Of a stretch of 64,000 nucleotides of DNA, positions 1 to 9,074 are shown piece after piece (positions within the stretch are counted from its first letter, which is position 1; each line of letters starts with the position of its first letter). A program made the translations under genes and the position numbers. This stretch comes from Cupriavidus sp. U2 (GTDB lineage: Bacteria; Pseudomonadota; Gammaproteobacteria; Burkholderiales; Burkholderiaceae): NCBI RefSeq assembly GCF_009663685.2, contig NZ_RCOG02000031.1, positions 1-64,000 on the forward strand, read 5' to 3'. The notes beneath the pieces were generated by a model. That model did not search any database. It was not told where the DNA came from and was given only the letters and a program-made list of their open reading frames with translations.

Positions 1-499
1 CATCACGTATGTGCGCACGGGGGAAGGCTGGTTGTATCTGGAGGTGGTGTTGGACCTGTATTCGCGCAAGGTAGTGGGCTGGGCCAGCGCAGCGGCCATG
101 CCCGCCGCGCTGGTGGCGTCGGCCTTGAAGATGGCCATCGTGCAGCGCAATCCGGCGCCTGGGCTGATCGTGCATTCGGACCGGGGCAGCCAGTATGCAA
201 GCGAGGAGTACCAGGGATTGCTGGCGCGCCACGGCCTGGTTTGCAGCATGAGCCGGTCGGGCGATTGCTGGGATAACGCCGTAGCCGAACGCTTCTTCCT
301 GAACCTGAAGATGGAGCGCGTCTGGCAAAGGCGGTACGCCGACCGCGCCGAAGCCCGGCGCGACATCACACAGTACATCGTGGGCTTCTACAACCCGGTG
401 CGCTTGCATTCGACACTGGGCTACGCGTCGCCAACAGACTACGAGGACAAGTTCCAACAGACCACCCTAACACCTGTCTGAAAAAACTTGACCACTACA
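1..499 (+). mobile_element. IS3-family insertion sequence, right end only
   Basis: The window opens inside an IS3-family element whose left part lies outside. The transposase stops at 481. The sequence just after it, ending in ACTACA at 499, would give a terminus beginning TGTAGTGGTCAAG when read inward, matching the 5'-TG...CA-3' ends of the family. The exact end and any target duplication cannot be fixed without the left end. Confidence 0.75.
2..481 (+). CDS. IS3-family transposase OrfB, DDE integrase core (5' truncated by window)
   Basis: This is the C-terminal part of the IS3-family OrfB transposase, the DDE recombinase that cuts and joins the element's ends. The frame is open from base 2 and begins ITYVRTGEGWLYLEVVLDLYSRKVVGW-like, which is the start of the rve fold just after the first catalytic Asp. 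The second Asp lies in HSDRGSQYAS and the Glu in DNAVAERFF, about 35 residues later as expected. The C-terminal FYNPVRLHSTLGYASP signature is intact. The reading frame shows no internal stop. IS3 elements normally make OrfAB by frameshifting with an upstream OrfA, which is out of view. The subgroup is not assigned. Confidence 0.93.
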   Translation: MTYVRTGEGWLYLEVVLDLYSRKVVGWASAAAMPAALVASALKMAIVQRNPAPGLIVHSDRGSQYASEEYQGLLARHGLVCSMSRSGDCWDNAVAERFFLNLKMERVWQRRYADRAEARRDITQYIVGFYNPVRLHSTLGYASPTDYEDKFQQTTLTPV

Positions 500-588
500 G
501 AGCAACCCGGTGGCGCTGGGCATGCTTCGGGTGTTCTCCCTCTCCCGAAGGAGCAAGCCGGTGGAGCTCTGGATGCCTGGTGTGTTCT

Positions 589-614
589 CCCCTCTCCCGC
601 GCGCGGGAGAGGGG
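589..614. repeat. Perfect palindromic GC-rich intergenic repeat
   Basis: A 12-base arm CCCCTCTCCCGC, a 2-base GC centre and the exact complementary arm form a 26-base perfect palindrome. A related partial copy (TCTCCCTCTCCCG) starts near 534, and a further GGGGGAGAGGG follows at about 615. It sits between the insertion sequence and the 3' end of the subtilase gene, so it could act as the subtilase terminator. Motifs like this occur in many intergenic copies in several GC-rich proteobacteria. Copy number in this genome cannot be seen here. Confidence 0.7.
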
Positions 615-650
615 CGGGGGAGAGGGCCGGCGCTGGCGTCGCGGTTGTGT

Positions 651-2351
651 CTACCGCAGCGGCCGCCGCCGCGTGCCGAAGCCGACCAGCCCGATCACCA
701 GCAGCACCGCCGCACTCCACGGCGAGAACGCACCGCCGCCACCGCCACCGCCGCTATCGGCGGCCGTGCTGGTCGATGTGGACCCGGTGGACGGCGGATT
801 TGGTGCCGCCGCCAGCGCAGCGTCGGCATCGAGCAGGCCCGCGCCGCACTTGCCGGTGTTGGCGCTGCGCGTGCAGTACGTCCCCGCCGGATGGGCGCGT
901 GCCGTGTTCTTCAGCACCGCGGTGACCTGGGCGGGCGTCAGCGCCGGGTTGACCGCCAGCATCAGCGCCGCCACGCCCGACACCATCGGCGCCGAGAAAC
1001 TGGTGCCCTGCGAGCTGATGATGTTGTAGGTGGTCGGTCCGGCCGTGCCCGCGTTGGACAGCGTGCGGATGAACGACTGGCCGCCCGTGCAGCCTGTCGC
1101 CACATTGTTGGAAACGATGACCTTGGAGTTGCCGCAGCCGCCTCCGGGCGCGCTGATGGTCACTTGCGGGCCCACGTTGGCAAAGCTGGCGTTTTCGCCA
1201 TCGTTGGCGTGTGCCGTGACGGCGATCACGCCCGCGCAGTCGGCCGGAGCCTCGACCGCGCCGGCCGAATTGCCGGCGGCGGCCACCACGATCACCCCTG
1301 CGGCGTTCAGGTCGTTCACGGCCTGCTGCTCGATGCTCGAACAGGTGCCGCCGCCCAGGCTGACGTTGACCACCTTGGCCGGCGTGGGGTTGTTCGGCAC
1401 CCCGGGCACGGTCAGGCCGCCCGCCCACCGCATGCCATCGACCGTATCGGACAGCAGGGCGCCGCAGCGCCCCGACACACGCACGGGCTGGATGCGCGCA
1501 TTCCAGTCGACCCCCGCGATACCGCTGCCGTTATTGGTCACCGCGCCCAGCACGCTGGCCACGCGCGTGCCATGCCAGCTGCTGTCTGTGGCGCCGGAGC
1601 CATCGGGGCAGGTGCTGCCGGACGGCACGTAGTCGCCGGGGTCATGTGCGTCGGTGTCGCGTCCGTCGCCATCGACCGATACCGAGGTGGCACTGATGAA
1701 GTCATAACCGGCAACCAGCCGGCCCGCCAGGTCGGGGTGATCGAGATAGCCGGTGTCCACCACGGCGATCACCACGCTGGCGCTGCCCCGCGAACGGTCC
1801 CAGGCGCGCGACAGGTTGGCCGCGCCGGGCGTCACTACCGGCGATCCCATATAGAGCGACTGGGTCGCGAAATCGGGGTCGTTCGGTGCGGTGTCGTGCA
1901 GTTGCAGCCAGCGGTCGGGCACGGCGTCGGCCACGCGCGGGTCCTGGCGCAGCCGCCTGGCCACGGTTTCCGGATCGTCGCCCCGGCTGTCCTTGACCGT
2001 CAGCAACTGCATGGCGTTGGCCATCGGCCGCCTGACCGACAGTGCCAGGCCGGTATTGGATTCCACGCGGCGCATGCGCGTGGTGTCGGCGCTGGTGTCG
2101 ATGGTCTGGCCGCCGTCGCGCCAGCGGACGATGTAGTTGCCGGTGTAGCGTGGCCCCGGTCGTCCGATGCGGGCGGTGGCGGCCGAGGCGGGCGCGACAG
2201 CCGATGCCGACGTGGATGCTGACGGCGATGCCGCCGGCATGCCGGCGTCGGCCCGGGAGATGCCCGGCAGGCCGAGCAGGGCGCTGGCCGCCATCGCCAG
2301 CAAGATCGGCGCGATCGAACCTTTGCGGAATTTCAGCGTTGCGTACGACAT
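651..2351 (-). CDS. Secreted S8 (subtilisin-like) serine peptidase with GlyGly-CTERM-like tail
   Basis: A secreted subtilase. After an N-terminal signal peptide and a Ser/Ala-rich linker comes an inhibitor-like pro-region (about residues 70-155), then the peptidase domain with catalytic Asp in VVDTGYLDHPDL (near 200), His in SSWHGTRVASV (near 260) and Ser in GTSFSAPMVSG (near 452). The C-terminus has a Thr/Ser linker, a run of seven glycines, a hydrophobic segment and RRRPLR. This resembles the GlyGly-CTERM sorting signal processed by rhombosortase, so the enzyme may be tethered before release. A GTG at 2357 is possible, but GGGAG lies 5 bases before the ATG at 2351, which I prefer. The pro-region resembles the lipoprotein encoded just upstream (2450-2932). 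The target substrate is unknown. Confidence 0.93.
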   Translation of the reverse strand: MSYATLKFRKGSIAPILLAMAASALLGLPGISRADAGMPAASPSASTSASAVAPASAATARIGRPGPRYTGNYIVRWRDGGQTIDTSADTTRMRRVESNTGLALSVRRPMANAMQLLTVKDSRGDDPETVARRLRQDPRVADAVPDRWLQLHDTAPNDPDFATQSLYMGSPVVTPGAANLSRAWDRSRGSASVVIAVVDTGYLDHPDLAGRLVAGYDFISATSVSVDGDGRDTDAHDPGDYVPSGSTCPDGSGATDSSWHGTRVASVLGAVTNNGSGIAGVDWNARIQPVRVSGRCGALLSDTVDGMRWAGGLTVPGVPNNPTPAKVVNVSLGGGTCSSIEQQAVNDLNAAGVIVVAAAGNSAGAVEAPADCAGVIAVTAHANDGENASFANVGPQVTISAPGGGCGNSKVIVSNNVATGCTGGQSFIRTLSNAGTAGPTTYNIISSQGTSFSAPMVSGVAALMLAVNPALTPAQVTAVLKNTARAHPAGTYCTRSANTGKCGAGLLDADAALAAAPNPPSTGSTSTSTAADSGGGGGGGAFSPWSAAVLLVIGLVGFGTRRRPLR

Positions 2352-2449
2352 CTGCACTCCCGTGGAGAACGTTTGATGCGGACTGCTGACCGAACTGCTG
2401 ATAAATCAGTATGGGTGGCGTTGCGCGCCGGGTGCCTTGGGCTTTGGGC

Positions 2450-2932
2450 TTACGGGTTGGGCATGTCGCGGCTGACCGGCTTGCCGCGATGCGGTCGCAG
2501 CATCCGGTCGGGCGTGGCCGATGCCACGCGCGGCGCGGCCTGCAGCGTGGCCACGGCCTGATCCAGCGTGACATCGGCCGATGCCGTGATCGCCGTCACC
2601 AGCCAGACGCCGCCCGACATCGGCCGCTTGACGACGTAGCGCACCGGACCCTGCACCTCGGCCAGCAGCTTGCCGGCATCCTCCGATGCCGTGACCTCCG
2701 GCGGTGCGAACTTGACCAGGATGTCGCCGATGGCACGGTCGTCGGTGATGCTGCCGCGCGGCGGCGCGAACGACTTCGATTCCGAAGCGCAGCCCGACAC
2801 GGCGGTCAGCGCGGTCAGGCCCAGCGCCACCAGTACGGAGGCACCCAGGTGACGGGCGAACCGGCCGGCGGTCGGTACAGCAACCGGGCCAACCGTGGTG
2901 CGGCGGGTTGATGGCAGCTTGCCATGGGTCAT
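2450..2932 (-). CDS. Lipoprotein resembling a subtilase pro-domain
   Basis: A 160-residue protein starting at ATG 2932 (AGGAG 10 bases upstream) with a signal peptide and lipobox VSGC, giving lipidated Cys48. The mature part lines up with the pro-region of the neighbouring S8 peptidase: VKRPMSGGVWLVTA against VRRPMANAMQLLTV, and PRVASATPDRMLRPH against PRVADAVPDRWLQLH. It therefore looks like a free-standing membrane-anchored I9-type pro-domain. Such domains act as folding chaperones or inhibitors of subtilases. That role here is inference from homology and from its place 98 bases upstream on the same strand. An alternative is an unrelated small lipoprotein. Confidence 0.8.
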   Translation of the reverse strand: MTHGKLPSTRRTTVGPVAVPTAGRFARHLGASVLVALGLTALTAVSGCASESKSFAPPRGSITDDRAIGDILVKFAPPEVTASEDAGKLLAEVQGPVRYVVKRPMSGGVWLVTAITASADVTLDQAVATLQAAPRVASATPDRMLRPHRGKPVSRDMPNP

Positions 2933-2989
2933 CGGTTTGAAACTCCTGTCCTTGTTTGCGTGGGGGCCGGTTTGCACGGGCGAAGGGGC

Positions 2990-4726
2990 TCAGCCCGCCG
3001 CGCGGCGCGGCTTCCTGCCGCCGCCTTCGCGCGGCGCATTGGCCGCCTGCGCCGCCGCGCGGGCACCCTGCGCCAGCATCTCTTCGGCGTGTTGCACCGT
3101 CGTGGCCGTGACCGTGGCGCCGCCCAGCATGCGCGCGGTCTCGCTGACGCGGCCTTCGGCATCCAGCAGGCGGATGCGCGAACGCGTGACCGCGCCGGCC
3201 TTGTCGGTCTTGCTCTCCTTGCTGACCAGCAGATGGGCGCCGGCCTGCGCGGCCACCTGGGGCAGGTGCGTCACGCACAGCACCTGGCGCGAGCGGCCCA
3301 GTTCCTGCAGGCGACGGCCCACCACCTCGGCCACGGCACCGCCGATGCCGGTGTCGACCTCGTCGAAGATCAGGGTCGGGGTGGGCGCGGCCTCGCTGGT
3401 GATCACCGAGATCGCCAGGCTGATACGCGCCAGTTCTCCGCCCGATGCCACGCGCGCCAGCGGCCGCGCCGTGACACCCGCGTGGCCGGCGACCAGGAAT
3501 TCCACCTGTTCCAGCCCATGGCTCTGGCCTTCTTCGAGCGGGTGCAGGGCCACGGCGAATGTGCCGCCGGCCATCGACAGCCCCTGCATGGCATCGGTGA
3601 CGGCGGCCGACAGGGCGGCGGCGGCCACCTTGCGGGCGGCCGACAGGTGCTGCGCCAGCGTCAGGTAGGCGGCGCGGGCGGCGGCTTCGCGCGCCAGCAC
3701 CTTGTTGATGTCCTGGGCGGCCTGCAGGTCGTCCAGTTGCTGCTTGCGGGCCAGCAGTTCGTCGGGCAGCTGCTCCGGCGGCAGCCGGTACTTGCGCGCC
3801 GTGGTGTGCAGCGCCTGCATCCGTTCTTCCACGGCCTGCAGCCGCTCGGGATCGAGTTCGAGCCGGTCCACGTAGCGGGTCAGCGAATGGGCCGCCTCCT
3901 CGACCTGCACCAGCGCCGGTTCCAGGGCGGCCAGCACGTCGCGCAGGCCCGGATCGACATCGGCAAGCTGCTGCAGCCGGTGCACCACGCCGTTGAGCAC
4001 CGAGGCCACGGCGCCATCGGATTCGGACAGCGCGTCGAGCGCCGCGCGGCTGCCGTCGATCAGGCCGGCCGCATGCGACAGGCGGTTGTACTCGGCCTGG
4101 ATCTCTTCCCACTCGCCGGCTTGCGGCGCGAGCTTGTCGAGCTCGCCCACCTGCCATTCGAGCCGCTCGCGTTCGAGCTGCATCTCGCGCGACTGGTGTT
4201 CCACGGCTTCGCGCTGCGCACGCGCGGCACGCCAGGCGCGCCAGGCCTCGGCCACCGCGCCGGCCTGCTCGGTCAGCCCGGCGTGGGCGTCGAACAGGTG
4301 CCGCTGGGCATCCGGGCGCAGCAGTTGCTGGTGCGCGTGCTGGCCGTGGATGTCCACGAGCTGGTCGCCCACCTCGCGCAGCTGCGCCAGCGTGGCGGCG
4401 GCGCCGTTGATGAACGCCTTGCCGCGGCCCGAGGCATCGACGGTGCGGCGCAGCAGCACGGTGTCGTCGTCGCCGGCCAGTTCGCGCTCGGCCAGCCAGG
4501 CATCCAGCGCGGGGTGGGTCAGGAACGTGGCGCTGATGCTGGCGCGCGCCGCGCCCTCACGGACCACGCCGGCATCGGCGCGTTCGCCCAGCACCAGGGC
4601 CAGCGCATCGATCAGGATCGACTTGCCGGCGCCGGTTTCGCCGGTAAATACGGTGAATCCGGCCGAAAAGTCGAGGTCGAGCGTGTCGACGATGACGAAA
4701 TCGCGGATGGACAGGCTGCGCAGCAT
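2990..4726 (-). CDS. recN: DNA repair protein RecN
   Basis: An SMC-like ATPase of 578 residues used in double-strand-break repair. Walker A is GETGAGKS (about residues 29-36). A central coiled-coil region follows. The C-terminal half carries the ABC signature region (VASGGELARISLA), Walker B (TLIFDEVDTGIGG) and the His switch in VTHLPQVAAQA. The protein ends in a basic Ala/Arg-rich tail slightly longer than in many homologues. It lies 44 bases downstream of nadK on the same strand, a common pairing in proteobacteria. I see no convincing LexA box directly in front of it, so any SOS control would have to come from further upstream. Confidence 0.97.
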   Translation of the reverse strand: MLRSLSIRDFVIVDTLDLDFSAGFTVFTGETGAGKSILIDALALVLGERADAGVVREGAARASISATFLTHPALDAWLAERELAGDDDTVLLRRTVDASGRGKAFINGAAATLAQLREVGDQLVDIHGQHAHQQLLRPDAQRHLFDAHAGLTEQAGAVAEAWRAWRAARAQREAVEHQSREMQLERERLEWQVGELDKLAPQAGEWEEIQAEYNRLSHAAGLIDGSRAALDALSESDGAVASVLNGVVHRLQQLADVDPGLRDVLAALEPALVQVEEAAHSLTRYVDRLELDPERLQAVEERMQALHTTARKYRLPPEQLPDELLARKQQLDDLQAAQDINKVLAREAAARAAYLTLAQHLSAARKVAAAALSAAVTDAMQGLSMAGGTFAVALHPLEEGQSHGLEQVEFLVAGHAGVTARPLARVASGGELARISLAISVITSEAAPTPTLIFDEVDTGIGGAVAEVVGRRLQELGRSRQVLCVTHLPQVAAQAGAHLLVSKESKTDKAGAVTRSRIRLLDAEGRVSETARMLGGATVTATTVQHAEEMLAQGARAAAQAANAPREGGGRKPRRAAG

Positions 4727-4770
4727 CTTGAGCGGTTGGTGGCGTCAGGCGGAAACGGGGAAGGGCGGGC

Positions 4771-5688
4771 TCAGAGCCGGTTGTCTTCGGTCGGATACTC
4801 GTGCCAGTGCAGCTTCTTGCGCAGCGTGGCGTAGTAGTTGTAGCCCAGCGGGTGCAGCAGGTTGACGGTCTTGGCAGCGCGGCGCACGACGATCCGGTCG
4901 CCGGGCAGCAGCGACGCCAGCGACTGCATGTCGAAGTTGACGCTGACATCGCGCGCGCTGGCGACCTCGATCGTGACTTCCGCGTCGTGCGGCAGCACGA
5001 TCGGCCGGTTCGACAGGGCATGCGGGGCGATCGGCACCAGCACCAGGCCCGACAGCGTGGGATGCAGGATCGGTCCGCCGGCGGCCAGCGCATAGGCGGT
5101 GGAGCCGGTGGGCGTGGATACGATCAGGCCGTCCGAACGCTGGTTGTACATGAAATAACCGTCCACGGAGACGGCCAGTTCCACCATGCCCGAGATGCCC
5201 GAGCGGTTCACCACCACGTCGTTGAACGCCAGCGCCGAGAAAATGACGGCATCGTCGCGGATCACGCGCGATTCCAGCAGCATGCGGCATTCGGCCTCGT
5301 AGCGGCCGGCCAGCATTTCGGGCAGCGTCCGGGTGACGTCCTCGAGCGGAATGTCGGTCATGAAGCCCAGCCGGCCATGATTGACACCGATCACCGGCAC
5401 CTCGTGGCCGGCCAGCTGGCGGGCCAGGCCCAGCAGCGTGCCATCGCCCCCGAGCACCACGGCGACGTCGGCCTCGCGGCCGATTTCGTCTGGACTGAGC
5501 ACCGGATAGCCGGTCAGTCCGGTCGCCATGGCGGTCTCGCGCTCGAACACCACATCCTGGCCATTGCGCAAGATGCAGGACGCCAGTTCCTCCAGCGGGC
5601 CTTCGATACCGGCGGTCGAATGCCTGCCCACCAGGGCGACGGTCTTGAACGGAGCGCGCAAGGCGCTGGTCTTTGAGGGGGCAGACAT
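4771..5688 (-). CDS. nadK: NAD kinase
   Basis: ATP-dependent NAD kinase of 305 residues that makes NADP. The GGDGT motif in [14 protein letters not shown] is present, followed by NHGRLGF and the [15 protein letters not shown] loop typical of the family. The start is placed at ATG 5688 ([13 protein letters not shown]) because longer frames run into low-complexity sequence and family members begin here. The gene is divergent from hrcA, with 155 bases between the starts, and is followed by recN. Confidence 0.96.
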   Translation of the reverse strand: MSAPSKTSALRAPFKTVALVGRHSTAGIEGPLEELASCILRNGQDVVFERETAMATGLTGYPVLSPDEIGREADVAVVLGGDGTLLGLARQLAGHEVPVIGVNHGRLGFMTDIPLEDVTRTLPEMLAGRYEAECRMLLESRVIRDDAVIFSALAFNDVVVNRSGISGMVELAVSVDGYFMYNQRSDGLIVSTPTGSTAYALAAGGPILHPTLSGLVLVPIAPHALSNRPIVLPHDAEVTIEVASARDVSVNFDMQSLASLLPGDRIVVRRAAKTVNLLHPLGYNYYATLRKKLHWHEYPTEDNRL

Positions 5689-5843
5689 GGCGGGATTAGA
5701 ACATACCGGGATGACCATTGCCAGCTTCGGCCCGGCGCCGCCGGAACGGGTGCCGGCGGCACCTGCCGGCCGCGCCGATCGTGCGCCCGCCATGCGCGGG
5801 CGGACGCCCGAACGGGCCAGTTTTGATTAAAATCCCCAGCATC

Positions 5844-6896
5844 ATGGACGAACGTTCTAAAACGCTGCTCAAGACCCTGATCGAGCGATACATCGCCGAG
5901 GGGCAGCCCGTGGGCTCGCGGACCCTGTCGAAGTACTCGGGTCTGGACCTGTCGCCGGCGACCATCCGCAATGTGATGTCGGACCTCGAGGAAATGGGTT
6001 TCATTGCCAGCCCGCATACGTCGGCCGGCCGGGTTCCCACGCCCCGCGGCTACCGGCTGTTCGTCGACACGATGCTGACGGCGCGCCCGCTGGAAGGCAC
6101 GCCCGGCCTGAACGCCGAACTGGCCGGCCTGAAGGACGAGATACAGGGGCAGATGGCCAGCCAGCAACTGGGCCCGCAGCGGATGATCACGGCGGCGGCC
6201 CATACGCTGTCGAACCTGTCGCGCTTTGCCGGCGTGGTGATGACGCCACGGCGCGCCCAGGCGTTCCGGCAGGTGGAATTCATGCGGCTGTCGGACAAGC
6301 GCATCCTGCTGATCATCGTCAGCCCCGAGGGCGACGTGCAGAACCGCATCATCCAGACCGAACTGTCGTACACCCCGGCCCAGTTGATCGAGGCCGCCAA
6401 CTTCTTCAACACCCACTACGCGGGCATGAGCTTCAATGCCGTGCGCGACCATCTGCGCGGCGAACTGCAGGCGCTGCGGCGCGACATGTCGTCGCTGATG
6501 CAGGCCGCCGTGGAGGCCGGCAGCAGCGCGATGGCCGAGGACAATACCGAGCAGGTGGTCATCTCGGGCGAGCGGCGGCTGCTGGAGGTGGAAGACCTGT
6601 CGTCGAGCATGGACAAGCTGCGCCGGCTCTTCGACGTGTTCGAGCACAAGACCAGCCTGTTGCAGCTGCTGGACGTGTCCAGCCACGCGCAGGGCGTGCA
6701 GATCTTTATCGGCGGCGAAAGCCAGCTGGTGCCGCTGGAGGACATGGCCGTCATCACCGCGCCCTACGGCGTCGATGGCCAGATCGTCGGCACGCTGGGC
6801 GTGATCGGCCCGACACGGATGGCCTACGAGCGGGTGATCCCGATCGTCGACATCACGGCCCGGCTGCTGTCGAGCGCGCTGAGCCAGAACTCCTGA
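5844..6896 (+). CDS. hrcA: Heat-inducible transcription repressor HrcA
   Basis: Repressor of class I heat-shock genes, acting on CIRCE operators and stabilised by GroE. The protein has 350 residues starting [20 protein letters not shown]. The N-terminal winged helix includes [27 protein letters not shown], and the dimerisation and GAF-like part follows. No CIRCE inverted repeat (TTAGCACTC-N9-GAGTGCTAA) is visible upstream or in front of grpE, so its targets, probably groESL, lie elsewhere. The gene is divergent from nadK. Confidence 0.97.
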   Translation: MDERSKTLLKTLIERYIAEGQPVGSRTLSKYSGLDLSPATIRNVMSDLEEMGFIASPHTSAGRVPTPRGYRLFVDTMLTARPLEGTPGLNAELAGLKDEIQGQMASQQLGPQRMITAAAHTLSNLSRFAGVVMTPRRAQAFRQVEFMRLSDKRILLIIVSPEGDVQNRIIQTELSYTPAQLIEAANFFNTHYAGMSFNAVRDHLRGELQALRRDMSSLMQAAVEAGSSAMAEDNTEQVVISGERRLLEVEDLSSSMDKLRRLFDVFEHKTSLLQLLDVSSHAQGVQIFIGGESQLVPLEDMAVITAPYGVDGQIVGTLGVIGPTRMAYERVIPIVDITARLLSSALSQNS

Positions 6897-6897
6897 T

Positions 6898-6934
6898 GCG
6901 GTGCCGGTGTCTGTCCTTACGGGCCGGGCACCGC
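6898..6934 (+). terminator. Hairpin after hrcA
   Basis: GCGGTGCC and GGCACCGC can pair around a 21-base loop just after the hrcA stop codon. There is no T-run, so termination by this hairpin alone is uncertain. It may instead protect the 3' end. Confidence 0.3.
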
Positions 6935-7007
6935 CGGCCGACTACCATTGCATGCTCCAGACCCAATTCCCGATTGCCAGCGCCCCGGCATCCGAAACGG
7001 AAACCCC

Positions 7008-8123
7008 ATGACGTTTTCGCCTGAACCGGCATACCAGCACGGCCAGCCGCCGCGCACCGCGATCCTGCTGATCAACCTTGGCACCCCCGACGCCCCCACG
7101 CCCAAGGCGGTGGGCCGCTATCTGAAGGCGTTTTTGTCCGATCCGCGCGTGGTGGAGATCCCGCGCCTGGCCTGGCTGCCCATCCTGCATGGGCTGATCC
7201 TGCCGTTCCGTTCGCGGGCGTCGGCCATGAAATACGAATCGATCTGGCTGCGCGAAGCGCATATGACCGGATCGCCGCTGCTGGTCCACACCGAGCGCCA
7301 GGCGCATGCGCTGCAGCTGCTGATGCAGAAGCTCGGTCATGACGTGACCGTGGCCTGCGCCATGCGCTATGGCAATCCGTCGATCGGCTCGGTCATGGAG
7401 GCGCTGCGCCGGCAGGGCACCGAACAGATCCTGGTGCTGCCGCTTTATCCGCAGTACTCGGGCACCACCACGGCCACCGCGTTCGACGCGCTGTTCCGTG
7501 TGCTGGCCGGATGGCGCAATCAGCCCGAAGTGCGGCTGATCAAGCACTTTCACGATCATCCCGCCTATATCGCGGCCCTCGATGCCCAGGTCAGGGCGTA
7601 CTGGACCCGCCATGGCGTGCCCGACTTTGCGCAGGGCGACAAGCTGATCCTGTCGTTCCACGGCCTGCCGCGCCGGCTGCTGGACTTGGGCGACCCCTAT
7701 CACTGCGAATGCCTGAAGACCGGCCGCCTGCTTGGCGAGGCGCTGGGCCTGCAGCCGGGCCAGTACCAGGTGACGTTCCAGTCCCGTTTTGGCAAGGCCG
7801 AATGGTTGCAACCCTATACCGCGCCGACGTTGACGGAACTGGGCCGGGTTGGCACGCAACGTGTCGATGTGTTCTGCCCCGGTTTTCCGGCAGACTGCAT
7901 CGAGACGCTTGAGGAAATCGCGATGGAAGGGCAGAGCGAGTTCCGGGTGGCAGGCGGGCAGGACTTCCATTTCATTCCATGCATGAATGATTCCGAGCCC
8001 TGGATCGCCGGTCTGGCCGACATTGCCCTGCAGCATCTGCAGGGCTGGCCGCTCGCCATACCCCACCCGCACGAACTGGAAGCGCGGCGCGGGCGCGCCC
8101 AGGCACGCGGCGCGGCGGCCTGA
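7008..8123 (+). CDS. hemH: Ferrochelatase
   Basis: Inserts ferrous iron into protoporphyrin IX, the last step of protoheme synthesis, at the cytoplasmic membrane. The 371-residue protein starts at ATG 7008 ([10 protein letters not shown]). It shows [13 protein letters not shown], the metal-site SFHGLPRR with the conserved His, [12 protein letters not shown], and the C-terminal [16 protein letters not shown]. It lies between hrcA and an Hsp15-like gene on the same strand, 111 bases after hrcA. Confidence 0.97.
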   Translation: MTFSPEPAYQHGQPPRTAILLINLGTPDAPTPKAVGRYLKAFLSDPRVVEIPRLAWLPILHGLILPFRSRASAMKYESIWLREAHMTGSPLLVHTERQAHALQLLMQKLGHDVTVACAMRYGNPSIGSVMEALRRQGTEQILVLPLYPQYSGTTTATAFDALFRVLAGWRNQPEVRLIKHFHDHPAYIAALDAQVRAYWTRHGVPDFAQGDKLILSFHGLPRRLLDLGDPYHCECLKTGRLLGEALGLQPGQYQVTFQSRFGKAEWLQPYTAPTLTELGRVGTQRVDVFCPGFPADCIETLEEIAMEGQSEFRVAGGQDFHFIPCMNDSEPWIAGLADIALQHLQGWPLAIPHPHELEARRGRAQARGAAA

Positions 8124-8168
8124 GGGGCAGCCATGGCGGCGGGCAAGCAGTCAGGAAGGATTTGACCG

Positions 8169-8564
8169 ATGCAAGTGGATTTCGAGGCGGGTGCGCGGAT
8201 GCGCATCGACAAGTGGCTGTGGTGCGCGCGGTTCTTCAAGACCCGTTCGCTGGCGGCCGAGGCGGTTGACCGTGGCCGGGTGACGGTCAACGGGCAGCCG
8301 GTCAAGAATTCAAGGGAAGTGAAGCCCGGCGATACCGTGGTGCTCGAAGCCCATCAGCAGCGTTGGGAGGTGGTGGTGAAGGGCGTGCCGGCGTCGCGCG
8401 GCGCGGCGCCCATCGCGCAGAGTACTTATGAGGAAACCCCGGAAAGCCAGGCCCGGCGCCAGGCGGAGTCTGATCGGCGGCGCATGCAGCCGGAGCCGAC
8501 CGCGGAATTGCAGGGGCGCCCGACCAAGCGCGACCGGCGCAGGATCGACAATTTCAGAGGGTAG
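8169..8564 (+). CDS. hslR: S4-domain RNA-binding heat-shock protein (Hsp15 type)
   Basis: A 131-residue protein with one S4 RNA-binding domain: MRIDKWLWCARFFKTRSLAAEAVDRGRVTVNG. A basic tail ends RPTKRDRRRIDNFRG. It matches the Hsp15 (HslR) family, which binds stalled 50S subunits carrying nascent chains and helps ribosome recycling after heat shock. Position between hemH and grpE fits a heat-shock neighbourhood. The start at 8169 gives a slightly longer N-terminus than the common MRIDKW start at 8202. Confidence 0.9.
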   Translation: MQVDFEAGARMRIDKWLWCARFFKTRSLAAEAVDRGRVTVNGQPVKNSREVKPGDTVVLEAHQQRWEVVVKGVPASRGAAPIAQSTYEETPESQARRQAESDRRRMQPEPTAELQGRPTKRDRRRIDNFRG

Positions 8565-8630
8565 GAAATCGGAAATGTCAGCGATCCGGTCACGGCAGGG
8601 CTGCCGCGGCCGGGCGGTGTGAGGGCGGGG

Positions 8631-8822
8631 TTAACGGACGTACTGCACGAGGTAGTGCTTGAATACAGCCTTGCCGCTGCCATACTCGGTGTCGCGTGGC
8701 GCCACCGCTTCGGACAGACAGATAAAGGCCGTCATCGCCGACAGAACGGCGACCACACAGAACGTCACGACTGGTAGCTTGTGCATGGCGAAGCGTCCCG
8801 AAGATGCACCAAATTGATCCAC
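8631..8822 (-). CDS. Small one-helix membrane or secreted protein, unknown function
   Basis: A 63-residue open frame with one hydrophobic segment (LPVVTFCVVAVLSAMTAFICL) near the N-terminus and a short polar tail ending FKHYLVQYVR. A GTG at 8822 has GGGAG 7 bases upstream. The inner ATG at 8786 (MHKLPVV) would leave a protein that is mostly signal or anchor. I recognise no family. It lies on the opposite strand to hslR and grpE. Confidence 0.45.
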   Translation of the reverse strand: MDQFGASSGRFAMHKLPVVTFCVVAVLSAMTAFICLSEAVAPRDTEYGSGKAVFKHYLVQYVR

Positions 8823-8957
8823 CTTTCTGCTCCCGTTATTTTTGTCATTTTTTCCTGCATTGAATCTTAGTGTTTGCGTTGCAGCAAATCAATGAACAGG
8901 GGATTGCATCAAACAGGCCTTTGTAACGGCGTATTTCGGGGTCTCTGAACCCGCACA

Positions 8958-8986
8958 CTTGAAAAACTGGAAGCGTGGCGCCATGT
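8958..8986 (+). promoter_or_regulatory. Sigma-32 (heat-shock) promoter of grpE
   Basis: CTTGAAA at 8958-8964 is a perfect sigma-32 -35 element. CGCCATGT at 8979-8986 matches the CCCCATNT -10 at all but one position, with a 14-base spacer. It lies 88 bases before the grpE start. The match is read by eye. Confidence 0.78.
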
Positions 8987-9074
8987 GCGGCTAGACTTGC
9001 CGATTGGCATCCGATCCACCCCGCGGTCCGCAGACGTTGCGGGCCGAGGTTTTGCATTTTTGATACGAATCGAC

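Noticed and set aside
2352-2357. GTG start of the subtilase two codons upstream
   Set aside because: GGGAG would overlap that GTG. It is ideally spaced from the ATG at 2351.
4727-4770. LexA box in front of recN
   Set aside because: No CTGT-N8-ACAG motif is present between nadK and recN.
5689-5843. CIRCE element between nadK and hrcA
   Set aside because: No TTAGCACTC-N9-GAGTGCTAA repeat or close variant was seen in this gap or in front of grpE.
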